DNA from: Anaerolineae bacterium
Lineage (GTDB): Bacteria; Chloroflexota; Anaerolineae; Anaerolineales; Anaerolineaceae
Length of the DNA: 13,138 nt
Direction: 5' to 3'
Assembly: GCA_016213455.1 (NCBI GenBank)
Contig: JACRAG010000202.1
Span: 1-13,138 of the forward strand
Under the pieces are notes generated by a model, which was not told where the DNA came from, did no database searches, and saw only the letters and a program-made list of their open reading frames with translations. Both the position numbers and the translations under genes were made by a program. Of this stretch, positions 6,455 to 13,138 are shown one piece after another. Positions within the stretch are counted from its first letter, which is position 1. Each line of letters starts with the position of its first letter.

Positions 6455-6829
6455 ATGCAGAAAATTTTCCTCATCTCCATCGGCGCCATGCTGGGCGCCA
6501 ATGCGCGTTACTGGTTGAGCGCCTGGGTCGCTGCCCGTTGGGGCACCAGCTTCCCCATGGGTACCTTCAGTATTAACATCACCGGCAGTTTCCTGTTGGG
6601 GTTGTTCATCACCCTCTCCAGCCAGCGCCTGCCGCTGGACCCGCACTGGCGGCTTTTCTTCGCGGTGGGATTCCTGGGCGCCTACACCACCTTTTCCACC
6701 TTCACGGTTGAAAGCCTCGACCTGTTCTCGCGCGGCGAAATCTTCGCCGGGCTGTTGAACGTCTTCGGCTCCACCCTGGCGGGTGTGCTGGCGGCGGCTG
6801 CCGGCGCGCTGCTGGGCAAGGCGTTATAA
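6455..6829 (+). CDS. crcB: Fluoride exporter CrcB/Fluc
   Basis: The 124-residue protein has four hydrophobic segments, the normal size and topology of a dual-topology Fluc fluoride channel. All family signatures are present: GAMLGANARY at 10-19; GTFSINITGSFLLG at 36-49 with pore residue Asn41; and GFLGAYTTFSTFTVE at 72-86, carrying the Phe80/Phe83 box and the Thr-Thr-x-Ser stretch around the central sodium site. It lets fluoride leave the cytoplasm down its electrochemical gradient. An in-frame TAA two codons upstream fixes the ATG at 6455 as the first start. No clear Shine-Dalgarno sequence precedes it, and no fluoride riboswitch could be recognised in the 95-base gap after the methyltransferase gene. 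It is on the same strand as that gene and could be co-transcribed. Confidence 0.95.
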   Translation: MQKIFLISIGAMLGANARYWLSAWVAARWGTSFPMGTFSINITGSFLLGLFITLSSQRLPLDPHWRLFFAVGFLGAYTTFSTFTVESLDLFSRGEIFAGLLNVFGSTLAGVLAAAAGALLGKAL

Positions 6830-6935
6830 CAATCCCAGCCTTCCGGCCGCAGCCTGAAAAGATTAGAGTTTATCCGCAGCCACCAGAGTACGATAAAATC
6901 AGATCTTCCATACCCCACAACCGAATCGAGCAAGA

Positions 6936-8006
6936 ATGAGCATGAATCCCCGCGAACGCATCCTGGCAGCCATCCGCCACCAACCCGTCGATCGTATCCC
7001 CACCGATATCTGGGCCACCGGAGAGGTGTGGGAGAAGCTGTATGAGCACTTTGGTATCGCGGGGCGCACCCCCGCCGACCAGATCGCGCTGTATGACCAG
7101 ATCGGTGTGGACGGCATTTTCTGGGTCTGGCCGGATTACATCGGCCCGGAACTGCCCGTCATCGACGGCATCCAGTATGACGAGTGGGGCATGGGTTACC
7201 GCATGCACTCCTACGGCAGCGGCGCCTACAAAGAACAGGTGGTCTTCCCGTTGGCCCAGGCCAAAAGCCTGAGCGACCTGGAAGCCTTCCCCTGGCCTTC
7301 GCCGGATTGGTATGATTACGACTCGCTGCGCGCCCAGGCAGCGCAGTACCCGGAACGCGCCATCGGCTGTGGATACACCGCCATTTTCTACTGGCACAAC
7401 AACCTGCGCGGGCTGGAACTGTCCATGATGGACCCGCTGGCTGAGCCTGAAATGACCGAAACTATCATCCAGCGCGTCTCGGATTTCTTCACGGAATTTC
7501 ACCGGCGCTGCTTCGAGGCGCTGCGCGGGGTGGTGGATATCACCCAGGTGACGGACGACTTTGGCGGACAGGTCGGGCTGATGATCAGCCCCAAGGTGTT
7601 CGACCGCTTCTACCGCAAACCCATGCAGCGCGCCATGGACCTGGCCAAATCCTTCGATGTTTTCGTTTTTCATCACGATGACGGCGACTGCCGCAAGCTG
7701 ATGACCCGCCTGGCTGAGATGGGCGTAAACGTGCTCAATCCCATCCAATGGCGCTGCGGTGACTGGGACCTGGCTGCCCTCAAAGAGGAGTTTGGCGCGC
7801 AGTTCTGCTTCCACAGCGCGGTGGACAACCAGCAAACCCTGCCCTTTGGCACGCCCGAAGACGTACGCGCCGAAGTGCGCATGCTGGCACAAACCCTCGG
7901 CAAGGACCGCACCGGTTTCATCCTCGGCCCCTGCCACAATTTGCAGCCGATCACGCCCATCGAGAATATTCTCGCCCTGTTTGACGAAGCCAGAAAGGTG
8001 TATTGA
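6936..8006 (+). CDS. Uroporphyrinogen decarboxylase superfamily protein (MtaA/CmuA-like)
   Basis: The 356-residue protein begins with the superfamily opening NPRERILAAIRHQPVDRIP. It ends with FGTPEDVRAEVRMLA and a PITPIENILALFDEAR block, as in the URO-D/MtaA/CmuA family of TIM-barrel enzymes. Family members either decarboxylate uroporphyrinogen or, using zinc, transfer methyl groups to and from corrinoid proteins or thiols. The usual HxC zinc pair is replaced: the aligned segment is FHHDDGDC, giving His246/His247, acidic residues at 248, 249 and 251, and Cys252. A further Cys333 sits in GPCHN, where MtaA-type enzymes carry their last zinc Cys. Heme synthesis is unlikely, since no heme gene is nearby and the N-terminus lacks an obvious UroD-type RPVWxMRQAG motif. 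The start is ATG 6936 or ATG 6942; neither has a strong ribosome-binding site. It is joined to the next gene by a one-base overlap. The substrate is unknown. Confidence 0.85.
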   Translation: MSMNPRERILAAIRHQPVDRIPTDIWATGEVWEKLYEHFGIAGRTPADQIALYDQIGVDGIFWVWPDYIGPELPVIDGIQYDEWGMGYRMHSYGSGAYKEQVVFPLAQAKSLSDLEAFPWPSPDWYDYDSLRAQAAQYPERAIGCGYTAIFYWHNNLRGLELSMMDPLAEPEMTETIIQRVSDFFTEFHRRCFEALRGVVDITQVTDDFGGQVGLMISPKVFDRFYRKPMQRAMDLAKSFDVFVFHHDDGDCRKLMTRLAEMGVNVLNPIQWRCGDWDLAALKEEFGAQFCFHSAVDNQQTLPFGTPEDVRAEVRMLAQTLGKDRTGFILGPCHNLQPITPIENILALFDEARKVY

Positions 8007-9259
8007 TGAACCGTGAAATCCTCACCTTGCGCCGGCTGACGCAGCGCTGGATGGACCTGGCAAGCCTGCCCGTGATGGCAGAACGCAAACGCCTGTGGAC
8101 CGCGCTCAAAGACCGCCGCCCCGAACGCCCCATGTTCCAGTTTGAAACCTGGACGGTGCAGGGCTATGTGGCCGATGACGAGATCGTCTGCACCGACCCG
8201 CTCTTTCGCACCGTGGAAGTGGAAATGCGCCGGGTCATCCGCCAGGTGGAAGAGATTGGCGACGACCTGGTGATGGAGCCCGTTTGCCCGGTGGACTGGC
8301 TGATCGAACGCAGCGACTACGGCGTGCCCATCATCGAAAAACACGCTGATGACGCACACGGCGGGGAGATCGCCTACGAATACAACCACCCCATCCAGAC
8401 TCCCGAGGACGTCTCCAAACTGCGCCCGCGCACCTTCCGCGTGAATCGCGAAGGCACGCTGGCGATGAAAACCCGCCTGGAAGATGCCTTTGGCGACATC
8501 CTGCCGGTCATGCTGCGCGGCACCGCCTGCCACTGCGCCGCACTGACCGCCGACCTGTTCCGCCTGATCGGCAACGACAACCTGCTGTCCTGGCTGTATG
8601 ACGCCCCCGAAGCGCTGCACACCATCATGGCTTACCTGCGCGACGACCGCCTGGCCCAATACGCCTGGATGGAGCGCGAAGGTCTGCTGGCTCTGAACAA
8701 CACCGATGTGCTGGTCGGGTCGGGCAGCCCCGGCTACACCACCGCCCTGCCTCAGGCAGGCTATGCACCCGGGCAGGCGCGCCTGCGCGATCTGTGGGTC
8801 TGGATGGAATCGCAGGAAACCAGCATGATCTCCCCGCGCATGTTCGCCAAATTCTTCCTGCCCTACATGGCCGAAGTGGCGAGCTGCTTTGGGCTGGTCT
8901 ATTACGGCTGCTGCGAACCGGTCCACGACCGTTGGGAGCCCATCCTCAAGGCCATCCCCAACATTCGCGCCGTGTCCATCTCGCCCTGGTGCGACATGCG
9001 CGTGATGGGTGAGAAGCTGGGTAAAGAGATCATCTTCTCGCGCAAACCCAAACCGTGGCTGCTCTCCGGCAGCACGCCGGATTGGGCCGGGCTGGAAGCC
9101 GACCTGGACGATACCCTGGCAACCACCCGCGACGGCTGCCTGGAAATCCTCTACCGCGATGTGTACAGCATCGGCGAGCGCGCCAGCCTGCGCCAGTGGG
9201 CCGACCTGGTGCGAAGCCGCGTCGGCGGGCAGGGCCTGGAAGCCATCCCCGCTGCCTGA
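8006..9259 (+). CDS. Second, divergent UroD-superfamily protein
   Basis: The 417-residue protein is weakly similar to URO-D TIM barrels. Features seen are PMFQFETWT near the N-terminus, GDDLVMEPVCPVDW, a SPRMFAKFFLPYMAEVA helix, then YYGCCEPVHDRW with Cys302, Cys303, Glu304 and His307, and ISPWCD with Cys329. GCCE occupies the place of the family's metal-binding HxC, so these residues are candidate ligands. I recognise the type as an uncharacterised UroD-like family, not true HemE. It starts at ATG 8006, overlapping the previous stop by one base (TGATG), with AGAAAGGTG 6-13 bases upstream; a TTG one codon earlier is possible but less likely. Co-expression with the preceding gene suggests two parts of one pathway or complex, perhaps methyl transfer or demethylation, but no corrinoid-binding partner is in the window. 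A strong terminator follows. Confidence 0.75.
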   Translation: MNREILTLRRLTQRWMDLASLPVMAERKRLWTALKDRRPERPMFQFETWTVQGYVADDEIVCTDPLFRTVEVEMRRVIRQVEEIGDDLVMEPVCPVDWLIERSDYGVPIIEKHADDAHGGEIAYEYNHPIQTPEDVSKLRPRTFRVNREGTLAMKTRLEDAFGDILPVMLRGTACHCAALTADLFRLIGNDNLLSWLYDAPEALHTIMAYLRDDRLAQYAWMEREGLLALNNTDVLVGSGSPGYTTALPQAGYAPGQARLRDLWVWMESQETSMISPRMFAKFFLPYMAEVASCFGLVYYGCCEPVHDRWEPILKAIPNIRAVSISPWCDMRVMGEKLGKEIIFSRKPKPWLLSGSTPDWAGLEADLDDTLATTRDGCLEILYRDVYSIGERASLRQWADLVRSRVGGQGLEAIPAA

Positions 9260-9280
9260 CAACCCCTTGGGATGATCAAA

Positions 9281-9324
9281 GAGGGTGCTGCGGCTGTTGA
9301 ACGCCGCGGCACCCTCTCTTTTTT
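9281..9324 (+). terminator. Intrinsic terminator after the UroD-like operon
   Basis: A 14-bp stem (9281-9294 with 9303-9316, one G-T wobble) with an 8-nt loop is followed by TCT and a run of six T's. It starts 22 bases after the stop codon of the second UroD-like gene. Read on the other strand it is followed by only three T's, so it may weakly end the convergent nagA transcript too. Confidence 0.9.
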
Positions 9325-9383
9325 GTCATCTATGCGCCGCCATCGCTGGGGGAATTGCGGTTGGCAAAACGCCCATCCGGCGG

Positions 9384-10547
9384 TCAGGCCTGCGAAAGCC
9401 GGTTGAACACCATCTCCCCCGCTGCCACGGTCATCTGCACCCGGCCTTGCCCATCCACCAGCGTCAGGTTGGCCGGCAGACCGCGCGCCACGCGTCCCCA
9501 TTCCGGCAGGCCCAACACCGCAGCCGGCGTGCTGGTCAGGGCAGGCAGCGCCTGCGCCAGGCTCAGATCGCACCAGCGCATCACATTGCGCAGCGCCTGT
9601 TCCAGGGTCAACACGCTGCCAGCCAGGCGTCCATCCGCCAGTCGCGCAGAGTTCTCATCCACCGTCACATCAAAATCGCCCAGGCGATACACCCCCGGCG
9701 GCATGCCCAGCGCCGCCATCGCGTCCGTCACCAGGCAGACGCGATGCGCTCCCATCATACGCCAGGCCAGCTGCAGCATGGCCGGGTGGCAGTGAATCCC
9801 ATCCGCGATCAGCCCGGCAAACACCTGCGCATGGGTCAGAGCAGCGCCCGCCAGCCCCGGCGCACGGTGCCCCAGCGCCGGCATGGCATTGTAGAGATGC
9901 GTCACCACGCGCGCACCGGCGTTGAAAGCCGCCTGCGCCTGGTCGAAATCGGCGTTGGAATGCCCCAGCGACACCGCCACGCCTTGCGCGGTCAACATGC
10001 GCACCGCCTGCAGCCCGCCGGGAATCTCGGGCGCCAGCGTCGCCAGCAGCACGCCGTTGTCGCGCGTCCAATCCTGCAGCGCAGCCGCATCCGGCAGGCG
10101 AATGTGCAGCGGGTTATGCGCCCCGCGCTTATCCGGGTTGAGGAAAGGCCCCTCCAGGTGCAGGCCCAGCGGCAGCGCGCCCTTCCAGCCCGGCGGCGGA
10201 CCCTGACGCAGCACCTGCATGGCGCGCCGCGCCACAGCCAGCGGGGCGGTGATGATGGTTGGCAAAAAAGCGGCGCAGCCGGTGCGCGGAAGGCTTTCCG
10301 CCACCGCCCAGATCGCCTCCGGATCATCGGTAAAATCCTGCCCATATGCGCCGTTGAACTGGATGTCGATCCAGCCCGGCGTCACAATCAGCCCGGCGGC
10401 ATCCAGCGCGGGCACTCCCGGCGGCACAACCTGCCCCGCGTAAGCCTCCAGCCGCGCCACGCGCCCTTCGCGCACATGCACGAAGGCCTCTTGCAGCTCG
10501 CCCTCCGGCGACCAGACCGCCGGGCGCAGCAGGCAGAACTCGCTCAT
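9384..10547 (-). CDS. nagA: N-acetylglucosamine-6-phosphate deacetylase
   Basis: This 387-residue amidohydrolase removes acetate from GlcNAc-6-phosphate in the cytoplasm, giving glucosamine-6-phosphate. The NagA motifs are complete: PGWIDIQFNG at 57-66 (the Q-x-N variant also seen in E. coli NagA, not the H-x-H of other amidohydrolases); HLEGPF with metal-ligand Glu132; SLGHSNAD with His196; THLYNAM with His217; and VTDAM with the catalytic Asp275. These sit at almost the same positions as in the E. coli enzyme. The start is the ATG at 10547, which overlaps the stop of the upstream SIS-domain gene in an ATGA. The frame is open 39 codons further upstream, but that part lies inside the other gene and looks nothing like NagA. 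Together with its neighbour it completes conversion to fructose-6-phosphate. Confidence 0.95.
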   Translation of the reverse strand: MSEFCLLRPAVWSPEGELQEAFVHVREGRVARLEAYAGQVVPPGVPALDAAGLIVTPGWIDIQFNGAYGQDFTDDPEAIWAVAESLPRTGCAAFLPTIITAPLAVARRAMQVLRQGPPPGWKGALPLGLHLEGPFLNPDKRGAHNPLHIRLPDAAALQDWTRDNGVLLATLAPEIPGGLQAVRMLTAQGVAVSLGHSNADFDQAQAAFNAGARVVTHLYNAMPALGHRAPGLAGAALTHAQVFAGLIADGIHCHPAMLQLAWRMMGAHRVCLVTDAMAALGMPPGVYRLGDFDVTVDENSARLADGRLAGSVLTLEQALRNVMRWCDLSLAQALPALTSTPAAVLGLPEWGRVARGLPANLTLVDGQGRVQMTVAAGEMVFNRLSQA

Positions 10548-11581
10548 ATCGTCTCCGTCACCTTGCGAATGGTGCGTGGCACATCCGGGTTGAAGCCCTT
10601 GGTGATGGTCAGGTGCATGCAGAAAAGCTGCGCCGGGAGGATGCTCACCAGCGGCGTGATCCATTCCGGCATGCCTTCGGGCAGCTGCACGCCGGAATGC
10701 GCCAGCTCCAGCGCCTCGGGCCGGTCAGAGATGACCAGCAAATCGGCGGACTGGTCGAGCCGGACCTTGCGCAGCACCTCCAGCAGTGCGTCAAACACCG
10801 CGCCGTCGGGGGCAATCGCCATCACCGGAAAACCCTGCTCCAGCATGGCAATCGGTCCATGCATGAAATCCGCCGAGGAATAAGGCTCGGCCAGGGTATA
10901 GGTCAGCTCCTTGAGCTTGAGAGAAAATTCAAAGGCGGTGGAGTAGTTGAAACCGCGTCCCAACACCACGCACTGGCGCACAAAACGATAGCGCTGCGCG
11001 ATGCGCTGAATGTCTGAATCCAGGCGCAGCACCTGGGTGGCCCAGGCGGGCACGCGCTCCAGTTCGGCGCGGCGCTGTGGATCCTGCGCCAGGGCGGTCG
11101 AGAGCATGGCGATCGCCATCAACTGGGCGGTGTAGGTCTTGGTCGCTGCCACAGCCTTCTCCTCGCCGGCGAGAATATCAATCACATAGTCAGCCTCAGC
11201 CGCCAGCGGCGAGTGCGCGTCGTTGGTGATCGCCAGCGTGGCGCAGCCGCGCCGCCGCCCCTCCGCCAGCACCGAAACAATATCCGGCGACTGTCCCGAT
11301 TGCGACACCCCCACCACCAGCGCATTTTTCAACAGCGGCGGCTGGTTGTAATACGTGAAGAGCGAAGGTGTCGCCAGGGCCAGCGGCAGACCGTTGTGCG
11401 CGCCCCACAGGTAATTGGCATAGCGCCCGGCATTATCAGACGTGCCGCGGGCGGCAAGGAACACATATTCAATGTCGCGGCGGCGCAGCTCCGCGGCAAT
11501 CCGTTCCACTTCCTGGGATTGGCGCGACAACAGGTTGGTCATCACCTGGGGTTGCTCAAAGATTTCGGTGTACAGACTCAC
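10544..11581 (-). CDS. SIS-domain glucosamine-6-phosphate deaminase/isomerase (NagB-II/GlmS-C-like)
   Basis: The 345-residue protein contains two SIS sugar-phosphate-binding domains like the isomerase half of GlmS but has no glutaminase domain. Motifs are RGTSDNAGRYANYLW from 45, VSQSGQSPD at 92-100 (phosphate binding), AGEEKAVAATKTYTAQ from 138 (compare the STKAFT region of GlmS), GRGFNYSTAFEFSLKLKELTY, EPYSSADFMHGP and the C-terminal PDVPRTIRKVT. Without a glutaminase and next to nagA, it most likely works in the catabolic direction, turning glucosamine-6-phosphate into fructose-6-phosphate and ammonia. A galactosamine-6-phosphate role (AgaS) is the alternative. I choose the GTG at 11581 (protein begins MSLYTEIFEQP) because GGAG lies 7 bases upstream and the mapped promoter then leaves a normal leader. 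A GTG at 11614 would add 11 atypical residues and leave almost no leader. Its stop overlaps the nagA start. Confidence 0.88.
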   Translation of the reverse strand: MSLYTEIFEQPQVMTNLLSRQSQEVERIAAELRRRDIEYVFLAARGTSDNAGRYANYLWGAHNGLPLALATPSLFTYYNQPPLLKNALVVGVSQSGQSPDIVSVLAEGRRRGCATLAITNDAHSPLAAEADYVIDILAGEEKAVAATKTYTAQLMAIAMLSTALAQDPQRRAELERVPAWATQVLRLDSDIQRIAQRYRFVRQCVVLGRGFNYSTAFEFSLKLKELTYTLAEPYSSADFMHGPIAMLEQGFPVMAIAPDGAVFDALLEVLRKVRLDQSADLLVISDRPEALELAHSGVQLPEGMPEWITPLVSILPAQLFCMHLTITKGFNPDVPRTIRKVTETI

Positions 11582-11626
11582 GAGGTTTCTCCGGTTGGTT
11601 GAGGTCGCAGTCACTTGAACACCCTG

Positions 11627-11655
11627 ATTATACTTTGAGTTGACTGCCCACCCAA
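11627..11655 (-). promoter_or_regulatory. Promoter of the SIS-nagA operon
   Basis: On the minus strand TTGGGT (11650-11655) and TATAAT (11627-11632) are separated by exactly 17 bases. Initiation would fall near 11620, giving a leader of about 38 bases to the GTG at 11581 with its GGAG ribosome-binding site. No operator palindrome was recognised. Confidence 0.65.
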
Positions 11656-11680
11656 AGGCGGTAAAACCAGTGGACGGGGT

Positions 11681-11904
11681 AGGGCGATTACATTTTATGT
11701 CTGACCATAGAATTTACATCGGAATATACTCAAAATCACCTCCAGAAAGTGTCATTGCGAGATGCCGAAGGCTTTGCGAAGTCATCGAAGCAATCTCGCC
11801 TTGAATGGTTTGGAACTGTAACGAGATTGCTTCAGCGCAAAGCCTCCTCGCTATGACAATTTAGGGGTATTTTCTAGAACCAAATTCCATCATGCAATCG
11901 CCCT
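11681..11904. mobile_element. MITE-like interspersed element, copy 2 (224 bp)
   Basis: The ends form a 13-bp terminal inverted repeat, AGGGCGATTACAT (11681-11693) and ATGCAATCGCCCT (11892-11904), 12 of 13 matching. The interior matches the element at 3123-3310 in the same order, including the GTCATTGCGAGATGCCGAAG block and the inverted GCAATCTCG ... CGAGATTGC segments. This copy keeps about 35 bases (around 11854-11888, including TTTCTAGAA) that copy 1 lacks. The flanks AGTGGACGGGGT (11669-11680) and GGTGGGCGGGGT (11905-11916) agree at 10 of 12 bases and may be a decayed target-site duplication. No transposase is encoded. Confidence 0.72.
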
Positions 11905-11955
11905 GGTGGGCGGGGTGATACCCCGATCAAATCCATCCAATGGGGGAGAAGAAAT

Positions 11956-12084
11956 ATGACAGAAAATATTATGATATTCAGGATTGATTATGACCAGAAT
12001 CACTTCATAATCTATGACAGAGACGAAACTGCGGCGTTTCATCTCTTTTCGCATGGATATTCATTGGTTGGTTCGATTGCATGA
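11956..12084 (+). CDS. Small 42-residue ORF of unknown function
   Basis: The frame runs ATG to TGA, encoding a protein that begins MTENIMIFRIDYDQNHFIIYD and ends SLVGSIA. A strong Shine-Dalgarno-like GGGGGAG lies 6-12 bases upstream. The stop overlaps the AGGAGG ribosome-binding site of the multicopper oxidase, and the gap to that gene is only 10 bases. This suggests a leader peptide or small partner made with the oxidase. The peptide is rich in aromatic and acidic residues, with no signal peptide and no clear membrane helix. Its DNA is much more AT-rich than its neighbours, which may mean recent acquisition or non-coding DNA. I do not recognise it. Confidence 0.4.
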   Translation: MTENIMIFRIDYDQNHFIIYDRDETAAFHLFSHGYSLVGSIA

Positions 12085-12089
12085 GGAGG
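12084..12089 (+). promoter_or_regulatory. Ribosome-binding site fixing the multicopper oxidase start
   Basis: AGGAGG, a consensus Shine-Dalgarno, lies 5 bases before the ATG at 12095. It is the strongest ribosome-binding site in the window and it overlaps the stop codon of the preceding small ORF. Confidence 0.8.
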
Positions 12090-12094
12090 TTGGC

Positions 12095-13138
12095 ATGGTT
12101 TCCAGGCGTGAGTTTTTGCGGCTCACCGTGTTAGCAGGCGGTGCGCTGATCGCCTCGCGGTGCGGAGCGTTTCCCAGGCTTTTTCTCGATCAGACCGGTC
12201 CCACCCTCAAAGCGGACCTGCTGCCCAAGTTCACCGACCCGCTGGTGATTCCACCAGCCATGCCACCGGTGTCCACCGACGGCGAATTCGATTATTTCGA
12301 AATTGCTGTGCGCCAATTCCAGCAGCAGATTTTACCCGCCGGGCAGCCCAAGACCACCGTGTGGGGTTACGGTGCCGTCAACGCGCCTGAGACCTTCAAC
12401 TACCCATCCTTCACCATCGAAGCCACCGCCGGGCGCCCAACGCGCGTGAAGTGGATCAACGACCTGGTGGATGCGCAGGGCAACTTTTTACCCCACCTGC
12501 TGCCGGTTGACCCCTCCTTGCACTGGGCCAACCCCGAAGGCCCGGAAACAGACATCCGCCCCACCTTTAAATCCACGCCCAAACCCTATCGCGGCCCGGT
12601 GCCCATGGTCACGCACGTGCACGGCGCCCACGCCCACGAAGAAAGTGACGGGTACGCCGAAGCCTGGTTCCTGCCTGCGGCGAAAAACCTGGGCAAGTAC
12701 ATCCCACGCGGCAAGTGGTACGAGACCTTCAAGAACAAATTCAAACAGCACCACGGCGTGGATTGGGAGCCCGGTTCAGCCACCTACCAATATCCCAACG
12801 ACCAGCGCGCCGCCACCCTGTGGTACCACGACCATGCCCTCGGCGCCACCCGCCTGAACGTGTATGCCGGTCCGGCGGGCTTTTACCTGCTGCGCGGCGG
12901 CGAGGGCGACCTGCAGGACGGCAGCCTGCCCGGTCCAGCCCCCGCCCTGGGCGATGCCCCGGATACGCGTTACTACGAAATTCCCCTCGCCATTCAGGAC
13001 CGCTCCTTCAATGAGGACGGCTCGCTGTTCTACCCCTCCACGCGCGAATTCTTTGATGGATACAACCAGCAGTTCGTCCCCGGCACAGACGTCCCGCCCA
13101 TCTGGAATCCCGAATTTTTTGGTACAACCATGCTGGTC
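12095..13138 (+). CDS. Tat-exported multicopper oxidase (CotA/bilirubin-oxidase-like), 3'-truncated by window edge
   Basis: The frame runs 348 codons from ATG 12095 to the last base without a stop, so the C-terminal domains lie outside. The N-terminus has a twin-arginine signal, SRREFLRLTV then AGGALIAS, indicating export of a folded, copper-loaded enzyme. The first cupredoxin domain carries two trinuclear-centre copper motifs: HVHG (His174, His176) within a His-rich HVHGAHAHEESDG, and WYHDH (His245, His247) followed by ALGATRLNVYAGPAGFY. The latter and the DRSF segment further on are typical of CotA/bilirubin oxidase/spore-coat-type laccases. Such enzymes oxidise phenols, bilirubin or metal ions and reduce oxygen to water. 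The C-terminal HCHxxxH type-1 copper site cannot be seen. A consensus ribosome-binding site fixes the start. The substrate cannot be told from this part. Confidence 0.93.
   Translation, partial: MVSRREFLRLTVLAGGALIASRCGAFPRLFLDQTGPTLKADLLPKFTDPLVIPPAMPPVSTDGEFDYFEIAVRQFQQQILPAGQPKTTVWGYGAVNAPETFNYPSFTIEATAGRPTRVKWINDLVDAQGNFLPHLLPVDPSLHWANPEGPETDIRPTFKSTPKPYRGPVPMVTHVHGAHAHEESDGYAEAWFLPAAKNLGKYIPRGKWYETFKNKFKQHHGVDWEPGSATYQYPNDQRAATLWYHDHALGATRLNVYAGPAGFYLLRGGEGDLQDGSLPGPAPALGDAPDTRYYEIPLAIQDRSFNEDGSLFYPSTREFFDGYNQQFVPGTDVPPIWNPEFFGTTMLV

Noticed and set aside
6870..7937. 355-codon minus-strand frame across the first UroD-like gene
   Set aside because: It is a shadow frame; the plus-strand protein carries the family motifs.
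7673..9262. 529-codon open frame on the minus strand across the UroD-like genes
   Set aside because: It is a shadow of two well-supported genes on the plus strand, with no recognisable domain and biased composition.
10548..10664. 39-residue N-terminal extension of NagA
   Set aside because: It lies inside the SIS gene, is His/Gly-rich and unlike NagA. The ATG at 10547 with an ATGA overlap matches the family start.
9285..10883. 532-codon open frame on the plus strand across nagA and the SIS gene
   Set aside because: It is antisense to NagA with all catalytic residues intact. The translation is Arg/Gln/His-rich without motifs, and the frame begins inside the terminator hairpin.
11582..11614. 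Upstream GTG start for the SIS gene
   Set aside because: The -10 box at 11627-11632 would leave almost no leader. The GTG at 11581 has a GGAG site at good spacing and gives a family-like N-terminus.

Overview
The window looks like a chromosomal segment of an uncultured, GC-rich bacterium. It is most plausibly from the Chloroflexota (Anaerolineae-like): the proteins have that flavour, the tRNA has no encoded CCA, and intergenic repeats share the gaps with TATAAT-type promoters. This placement is inference from gene content and base composition, not a database result. No rRNA, CRISPR array, transposase or phage gene is visible.

Layout. (1) 1-1063: the 3' part of a kelch beta-propeller gene that enters from the left, lower in GC than what follows, ending at a perfect bidirectional hairpin terminator. 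(2) 1064-1505: a scrambled tRNA locus on the minus strand. It holds one intact CAT-anticodon tRNA (probably the lysidine-modified tRNA-Ile2), a broken copy of its 3' end, a second copy of its 5' leader, two tandem palindromes and a further hairpin. (3) 1506-3029, minus: a polytopic GT-C/GT39-like membrane glycosyltransferase. (4) 3030-3372: a divergent promoter region with a 188-bp MITE-like element. (5) 3373-6359: a translationally coupled pair, a YgiQ-family radical SAM protein and a THUMP-domain RNA methyltransferase. (6) 6455-6829: the fluoride channel CrcB. (7) 6936-9259: a two-gene unit of dissimilar uroporphyrinogen-decarboxylase-superfamily proteins, ending in a strong terminator. (8) 9384-11581, minus: a two-gene amino-sugar operon, a SIS-domain glucosamine-6-phosphate deaminase/isomerase followed by NagA, coupled by an ATGA overlap and driven by a clear promoter. 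(9) 11633-12094: a second, 224-bp copy of the MITE-like element and an AT-rich 42-codon ORF with a good ribosome-binding site. (10) 12095-13138: the 5' part of a Tat-exported multicopper oxidase that runs off the right edge.

How the genes work together. NagA and the SIS protein together convert GlcNAc-6-phosphate to fructose-6-phosphate, ammonia and acetate; no transporter or kinase is in view. The YgiQ and methyltransferase pair suggests an RNA or translation theme. The paired UroD-like proteins converge on the amino-sugar operon but have no corrinoid protein beside them, so their substrate is unknown. The least explained items are this UroD-like pair, the tRNA locus rearrangement, the two-copy MITE family and the small ORF before the oxidase.
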